Assembly (NCBI GenBank): GCA_002325645.1
Contig: DCSN01000159.1
Span: 6,004-21,223 of the forward strand
Length of the DNA stretch: 15,220 nt
Source of the DNA: Pseudanabaena sp. UBA1465
Lineage (GTDB): Bacteria; Cyanobacteriota; Cyanobacteriia; Pseudanabaenales; Pseudanabaenaceae
Reading direction: 5' to 3'
Shown: piece by piece, positions 11,624 through 15,220 of the stretch
How positions within the stretch are numbered: the stretch's first letter is position 1
How the letters are laid out: each line of letters opens with the position of its first letter
Notes under the pieces: model-generated
Database searches by the model: none
Told to the model about the DNA's origin: nothing
Seen by the model: the letters and a program-made list of their open reading frames with translations, nothing else
Translations under genes and position numbers: made by a program

Positions 11624-12721
11624 CTACCATGCATAAATTTGCGTAATAATTCCGCCATTTTGGTAAACAGACACTGCGTGATCTTGCTCTTTAGACGCAG
11701 CTAGTTGCACTAGCATATCGAGATGAGAGTTAACGTTAGAAGTGCAAAGTCTGCGCCAGCCAATACCCTCGCTTAGATAAACATAGGAATTGAGATCTGA
11801 GTTGTTAGTCCAAAGCCCTTGAACTCTTACATTGCTCAACCAGCCCGTTTCAACAATGCCATCGGCAACATAAACCCACGCTTCAATACCACACTCACCA
11901 TAGGCAATCTTGAAGAAGCCATTTTCGCCCCAAGTAGTATCCCAACTGTTTTTACAAATCCAACATCCCTGACTATCATCATAACCAATGATAGAAATGC
12001 AATGTCCACCAGCTAAAGATCCACTGACATGACGATAAACGCCGCTCTTGTAAGAGAAGAAATCGTTGTAGACGCTGAAGCAAGCACTTAGAGCGCCACG
12101 AGTGGACAACCACTCTTTCATCGCCGATACATCAGTGATCTTGTGATATCCAGTAATAGTCACAAGACGGTTTTGGGCATCAGAGCAAAGATTACAGCTC
12201 TGATCTCTTGCTGTGTAAGGGAAACAAGCTTCATCGACAACACCCTTTTTAGCTGCCTCCATAGCACTGTCAGGATACCAGCCTGTACCACAACTCATGC
12301 CTTCTGCTTTGGCGTAGCAATAGAACAAATGGGCTTCCGACAAATCTATAGCAAGATTTGGGTTATTGCGTTGACGGCGGAAGGTGGCTTCGATCGTAGC
12401 GGCTGTACCAAAGGCAACGCAAGAACCACAACCACCTTGATTCTTAATTGGTGTGACAAAACCACCCGTTCGCAAATCGTATGCAGTTGGATATCCGAAA
12501 GTTTTGCCTTGAGATTGAGCCTGAGATTGGAATGCTCTATAGGCTTCGTAGTTAATGCGAGCCATTTGCTCACGCTCTTCTAAAGATGGCTCATCGGCAC
12601 GGGGTTGATAGCCCAAATACATCTGTTTCTGTTCATCTGAAAGTTGGGATAGGCTAGTTTCGCCTGCTTGCCAAGAAGCACCTGCTCGGTTGATTGATTC
12701 CTGTAGTTTTATAAGATCCAT
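11624..12721 (-). CDS. Papain-like (C1A) cysteine protease with a C-terminal accessory domain
   Basis: This 365-residue protein begins with a propeptide-like region (1-75, SWQAGETSLSQLSDEQKQMY, then a helical Glu/Gln-rich part). The papain domain has the oxyanion Gln and nucleophile in NQGGCGSCVAF (94-104; Q95, C101), catalytic His in GGHCISIIGYDD (238-249; H240) and Asn in CKNSWDTTWGENGFF (256-270; N258), so the triad is complete. Residues 300-365 form an added domain shared with the next gene. No signal peptide is visible. I choose ATG 12721, preceded by AGGAGA at about 6 nt; an upstream in-frame start at 12763 lacks this. A chagasin inhibitor gene lies two genes downstream. The papain call is firm. 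Substrate and location are unknown: the protease appears cytoplasmic although the inhibitor is a lipoprotein. Confidence 0.93.
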   Translation of the reverse strand: MDLIKLQESINRAGASWQAGETSLSQLSDEQKQMYLGYQPRADEPSLEEREQMARINYEAYRAFQSQAQSQGKTFGYPTAYDLRTGGFVTPIKNQGGCGSCVAFGTAATIEATFRRQRNNPNLAIDLSEAHLFYCYAKAEGMSCGTGWYPDSAMEAAKKGVVDEACFPYTARDQSCNLCSDAQNRLVTITGYHKITDVSAMKEWLSTRGALSACFSVYNDFFSYKSGVYRHVSGSLAGGHCISIIGYDDSQGCWICKNSWDTTWGENGFFKIAYGECGIEAWVYVADGIVETGWLSNVRVQGLWTNNSDLNSYVYLSEGIGWRRLCTSNVNSHLDMLVQLAASKEQDHAVSVYQNGGIITQIYAW

Positions 12722-13174
12722 AACATCTCCTGAAAATATGAAGTTAGATTTAAATAGAACCAAAATCAGAACTAAAATCGTTGGTCTGAGATCACTGATT
12801 TTAAGTTTCGCAACATTGCAGAGCTAAGTCTTAGGAACGCAATATCAGTCCATTCTTCGTTCCTAAAATCTCAAACAGCCCAAATAGCAGCGATCGCATA
12901 TTTCAAAGACACCTAAACTTTTACAAAAGAGCAAGCCATTGATAGCGATCGCGAACTTCCTACAAAAATAGCTCGAATACACTCTGCAAAGAAATGGGGT
13001 TTAGCGCAAATAAAATTGCGTTAAACCGCAAATAAAATGACTGTTATCCGCATAGAAAAATCCAGAAAATTTAGGTGTAATCTGATGAATGTTTAATTTT
13101 TTTAGTATTAAGATTTATTTATGCCTAATCTGATCGCTATAATCTTCAATCAACCTTGAGCCAATGAAAAAGAT
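12722..13174. promoter_or_regulatory. 453-bp divergent intergenic region between the protease cassette and the two-component system
   Basis: No gene is apparent. It contains a 9-bp inverted repeat (12831-12839 with 12858-12866, TTAGGAACG arms) and two HIP1 sites. A 12-bp inverted repeat with one mismatch (12998-13009 with 13016-13027, GGTTTAGCGCAA) overlaps a direct repeat CGCAAATAAAAT (13005-13016 and 13027-13038). These paired repeats are plausible operator sites for a dimeric regulator such as the NarL-type protein encoded at 14157, but this is inference. Confidence 0.5.
13138..13143 (+). promoter_or_regulatory. Candidate -10 element for the histidine kinase gene
   Basis: A perfect TATAAT lies 31 bp before the ATG at 13175, which would give a leader of roughly 25 nt. 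The -35 position at 17-bp spacing reads TTATTT, far from consensus, suggesting an activator-dependent promoter. Confidence 0.5.
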
Positions 13175-14113
13175 ATGTTCCCTCACAAAGCATGGCAACA
13201 CAAACCCAGAATGGTTTGGCTTTTTCACATCATCCTGCTGGGCAGTTTGGGGATTTTGGGCGCGATTATGTTTTGGACACAACTATTCGCTCCCATGTTT
13301 CTTCCCTTGCTGATGTTGGTTGCTATCGGACTACTAATTTTGTTTGCCTTAAGGCTAAGCTGGCAAAAAAACTTAATTAATGAGCAAAAATGCGAACTCG
13401 ATCGCCTGCACAATATTGAACAAACAGCCATAATTTCCCAAGCTCGCAAACTACTACATCGCATTGCTACTGATATCCATGACGGACCACTCCAAGAACT
13501 AAAACTGGTGATGGATCAGCTAGAATTTTTGCAGATGAAATCTCCTGATGGCAACTTCAATCCTATTCTCGATCGCTTAGAGGATCTGGGAAATCATCTC
13601 CGTCAACAACTCAACCAAACTCGCGGGATTGCTCTAGAAATTACCCCCGATCTTCGCGGGGGGGTGGACATTGGTATTACTAAAAAACTACAACATTTAG
13701 TTGAATCTGGGGAATTAAAACTCCGTGTGCTGCAAAATCTGCAACCGCTAACAGAACCGCAGTTAAATAGTCTCTGGCTCGAAGATCGCGAAGATATTTA
13801 TCGCTTTTTTAATGAGGCGATCGCCAACGTGATTCACCATGCTCAACCACCTCAAGGAACCGCCACACAGGTTAAAGTGAGCTTAGTACAGCACGCTCAA
13901 CTCTGTACCCTGACCATCGAAAACGATGGCGAAATATTAGACCCATCCGTACTGGAAATTACGACCCAACAACGTAAACGGGGTGGCTATGGCATGAAGC
14001 TGATGGAAGCGATCGCTGCCGATCTGCCCAATGGTACATTTGAAAAAGTGTTTTTAGCCGAAGGTGGAATGAGAGTCCAACTTACTTACAGCTATATAAG
14101 CTTTTTGTCCTAA
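13175..14113 (+). CDS. Sensor histidine kinase, NarL/DesK type (HisKA_3), two transmembrane helices
   Basis: This 312-residue protein has two adjacent membrane helices (about 13-35 and 38-60) with almost no extracytoplasmic loop, so a stimulus would be sensed in the membrane. The dimerisation domain includes ISQARKLLHRIATDIHDGPLQELK (87-110) with phospho-accepting His102. The ATPase domain has N-box FFNEAIANVIHHAQ (211-224), the IENDGE block (248-253) and G-box RGGYGMKLMEAIA (269-281). It autophosphorylates and passes phosphate to a NarL-type regulator, which is the next gene 43 bp downstream of the stop. The ribosome-binding site is weak. The pair is divergent from the protease cassette. The stimulus is unknown. 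Confidence 0.93.
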   Translation: MFPHKAWQHKPRMVWLFHIILLGSLGILGAIMFWTQLFAPMFLPLLMLVAIGLLILFALRLSWQKNLINEQKCELDRLHNIEQTAIISQARKLLHRIATDIHDGPLQELKLVMDQLEFLQMKSPDGNFNPILDRLEDLGNHLRQQLNQTRGIALEITPDLRGGVDIGITKKLQHLVESGELKLRVLQNLQPLTEPQLNSLWLEDREDIYRFFNEAIANVIHHAQPPQGTATQVKVSLVQHAQLCTLTIENDGEILDPSVLEITTQQRKRGGYGMKLMEAIAADLPNGTFEKVFLAEGGMRVQLTYSYISFLS

Positions 14114-14156
14114 CTTAATTTGCAGTTCTTGCGATCTGGTGACAAACAAGTGTAAT

Positions 14157-14852
14157 ATGCCTGATAGTTACACGAATAAGTTGGTGCAACAGACTACTAA
14201 GCCACTCCTATTCCTCATCTTAGAAGATCACCCTGAAGTGGCTCAAAATAACTGTCTGTTTTTGCAGAAGCTAGAACCATCAGCACTCTGCACCATTGTT
14301 AATAACCACGCAGATGCACTAGAACGTCTCAAGCTAGAAACGCCAGATTTAGTAACTGTCGATCTGCTATTTGGAACATTGACAGGAGCGCAATATGCCA
14401 TACCCAGTCTGAGATTTTTACAGCAAGTCTTTAAAGACTATCCATTTCTAAATATTTTGATCTATACCAGTGAATACGACTACCTAAAACCCCTAACTAG
14501 TCTCATGGGTCGTCACCAAGGCGGATTTGTAGTTGTTAGTAAAATTGAGCGCCGTAAAGCTTTTTTAGATGGAGCTAGACATGCCCTAAAAGGTAGGCTA
14601 GAAATTCCTAAAGAACTCCGAAAATGTATTGAATTAAGCGATCGCGAACTTCAAATTTTGGCTTTGCTCTGCAAAGACTCGCTCACTGATAAAGCGATCG
14701 CCCAGCAAATGAATCTATCGCTCAAAACAGTTCAGAATTGTATACTAAGGCTAAAAGTTAAACTGGATATAGATTATTATGACGAAAATAATACCAGTAC
14801 AAGAGTGGCCCTCTGTATGCAAGCAATCCGAAGAAAGTTAATACTGCCATAA
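14157..14852 (+). CDS. NarL/LuxR-family response regulator
   Basis: This 231-residue regulator has a receiver domain (about 16-140) with acidic pair E23/D24, phospho-acceptor D69 in TVDLLFG, T104 in IYTSEYD and K129 in VVSKI. A LuxR-type helix-turn-helix follows (about 158-205, LSDRELQILALLCKDSLTDK then AIAQQMNLSLKTVQNCI). It is the partner of the kinase directly upstream. I choose ATG 14157; an in-frame GTG at 14139 would add six residues, and neither has a convincing ribosome-binding site. The region before beta-1 carries a 15-residue polar extension. The segment after the HTH includes an extra DIDYYDENNTST stretch (204-215) before the final helix. Its targets are unknown; the divergent protease cassette is a candidate. 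Confidence 0.93.
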   Translation: MPDSYTNKLVQQTTKPLLFLILEDHPEVAQNNCLFLQKLEPSALCTIVNNHADALERLKLETPDLVTVDLLFGTLTGAQYAIPSLRFLQQVFKDYPFLNILIYTSEYDYLKPLTSLMGRHQGGFVVVSKIERRKAFLDGARHALKGRLEIPKELRKCIELSDRELQILALLCKDSLTDKAIAQQMNLSLKTVQNCILRLKVKLDIDYYDENNTSTRVALCMQAIRRKLILP

Positions 14853-14858
14853 ACGTAG

Positions 14859-14942
14859 CTACTCCCTTCCCACCCAAAGAATAGGCGTTACAAAGTGAAT
14901 AATTAGCCGCGCACGCCTAATTATTCACTGGGAAGGGAGTAG
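14859..14942. repeat. Two-tier hairpin after the response regulator gene
   Basis: Outer arms 14859-14871 (CTACTCCCTTCCC) and 14930-14942 pair perfectly. Inner arms 14894-14906 (AGTGAATAATTAG) and 14917-14929 also pair perfectly and abut the outer right arm. The left side carries a 22-nt unpaired bulge (14872-14893) that includes AGGCGT, itself able to pair with ACGCCT at 14913-14918. It probably forms the 3' end of the two-component transcript. Confidence 0.75.
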
Positions 14943-14964
14943 GATGATTCAAAAATTACAAGCC

Positions 14965-15003
14965 TGCCATAAAAAAGCTCACATGGTAAGCCTTTTTATG
15001 GCA
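14965..15003. repeat. 15-bp hairpin with one mismatch
   Basis: Arms 14965-14979 (TGCCATAAAAAAGCT) and 14989-15003 pair with one A/C mismatch around a 9-nt loop. The T-run in the right arm makes it a possible terminator. Confidence 0.65.
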
Positions 15004-15027
15004 CAACTCAATTAAGCATTAATAGTT

Positions 15028-15134
15028 TTACAGCAATTTGTTTTCAAACCCGCCACAAATTAAAATATAAAACCCGTTGCGGGGCTTCGCCCTGCGACCC
15101 TTCTTGTGGCGGGTTTGATCGAGTTTTGCTGTAA
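15028..15134. repeat. 107-bp three-tier palindromic repeat
   Basis: Outer arms TTACAGCAA (15028-15036) and 15126-15134 pair perfectly. Middle arms of 15 bp (15044-15058, TCAAACCCGCCACAA, and 15104-15118) pair perfectly. The inner hairpin (15076-15085 with 15089-15098, TTC loop) pairs with two G-T wobbles. The nesting suggests a mobile palindromic element or a structured RNA. Confidence 0.75.
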
Positions 15135-15162
15135 GTAGTTGGGCGCAATTAAATATAAAACC

Positions 15163-15205
15163 CTAAAACCTGGGTCGCACGCTGCGCGATCGCCACAGGT
15201 TTTAG
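15163..15205. repeat. 10-bp stem hairpin related to the preceding repeat
   Basis: CTAAAACCTG (15163-15172) pairs with 15196-15205 around a GC-rich interior containing a HIP1-like GCGATCGC. The outer AAAACC (15157-15162) could also pair with GGTTTT (15211-15216). The element may continue beyond the window. Confidence 0.6.
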
Positions 15206-15220
15206 ATCTTGGTTTTTAAT

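Larger units (their letters stand above)
14853..15220. other. 368-bp gene-free region filled with nested inverted repeats
   Basis: I see no coding region here. It consists of four consecutive inverted-repeat structures (14859-14942, 14965-15003, 15028-15134, 15163-15205). The motif ATATAAAACCC occurs twice (15065-15075 and 15153-15163), suggesting that the last two structures belong to one repeat family. Confidence 0.7.

Noticed and set aside
10421..12721. RiPP biosynthesis cluster with a leader-cleaving protease
   Set aside because: The small protein has a folded-looking C-terminal domain shared with the protease rather than a core peptide, and no modification or transport enzyme is nearby.
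12722..12763. N-terminal extension of the papain-like protease to 12763
   Set aside because: ATG 12721 has an AGGAGA site immediately upstream. The extension has none and its residues do not form a signal peptide.
14853..15220. tRNA or other known RNA gene
   Set aside because: I found no cloverleaf with T-loop GTTCRA and anticodon stem. The structures are long simple palindromes.

Overview
The window looks like chromosomal DNA of a filamentous or otherwise early-branching cyanobacterium, with Pseudanabaena-like as my best guess. The evidence is many HIP1 octamers (GCGATCGC, for example 786-793 and 1035-1042), a single-helix high-light-inducible protein, a glycine-rich RRM protein of the cyanobacterial Rbp type, a probable carboxysome-positioning McdA/McdB pair, and short genes separated by long perfect hairpins.

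Layout. 1-830: possible tail of an upstream gene, a small Hlip gene, then lspA (lipoprotein signal peptidase). 957-2374: a ParA-type ATPase and a coiled-coil protein ending in a near-terminal Trp, best read as McdA and McdB (type 2). 2445-3407 (minus): a PstS-like membrane-anchored substrate-binding protein, divergent from an rbp gene (3661-3996). 4118-5857: HerA-like DNA translocase. 6031-8484: a glycine-zipper membrane protein, a membrane-anchored protein with an EF-hand-like loop, and coaBC. 8576-9763 (minus): a NurA-domain nuclease, the usual partner of HerA. 9785-9953: a short non-autonomous transposon with TA at both ends. It cuts off an alpha-amylase gene, of which only the signal peptide and first strands survive (9929-10183, minus). 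10421-12721 (minus): a cassette of a papain-like cysteine protease, a small protein sharing the protease's C-terminal domain, and a chagasin-type inhibitor lipoprotein. 13175-14852: a NarL-type two-component system divergent from that cassette. 14853-15220: gene-free, filled with nested inverted repeats.

How the parts relate. HerA and NurA would form a DNA-end resection machine. LspA would mature the chagasin lipoprotein. The histidine kinase and response regulator share a 453-bp divergent upstream region with the protease cassette and could control it, but this rests on position only. The most interesting region is the protease, shared-domain protein and inhibitor cassette. I also highlight the transposon-truncated amylase and a dispersed palindromic repeat read in frame inside coaBC. 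Nearly every intergenic space holds a perfect hairpin with a three-base loop, often with a GCGC or similar core and gene-specific arms.
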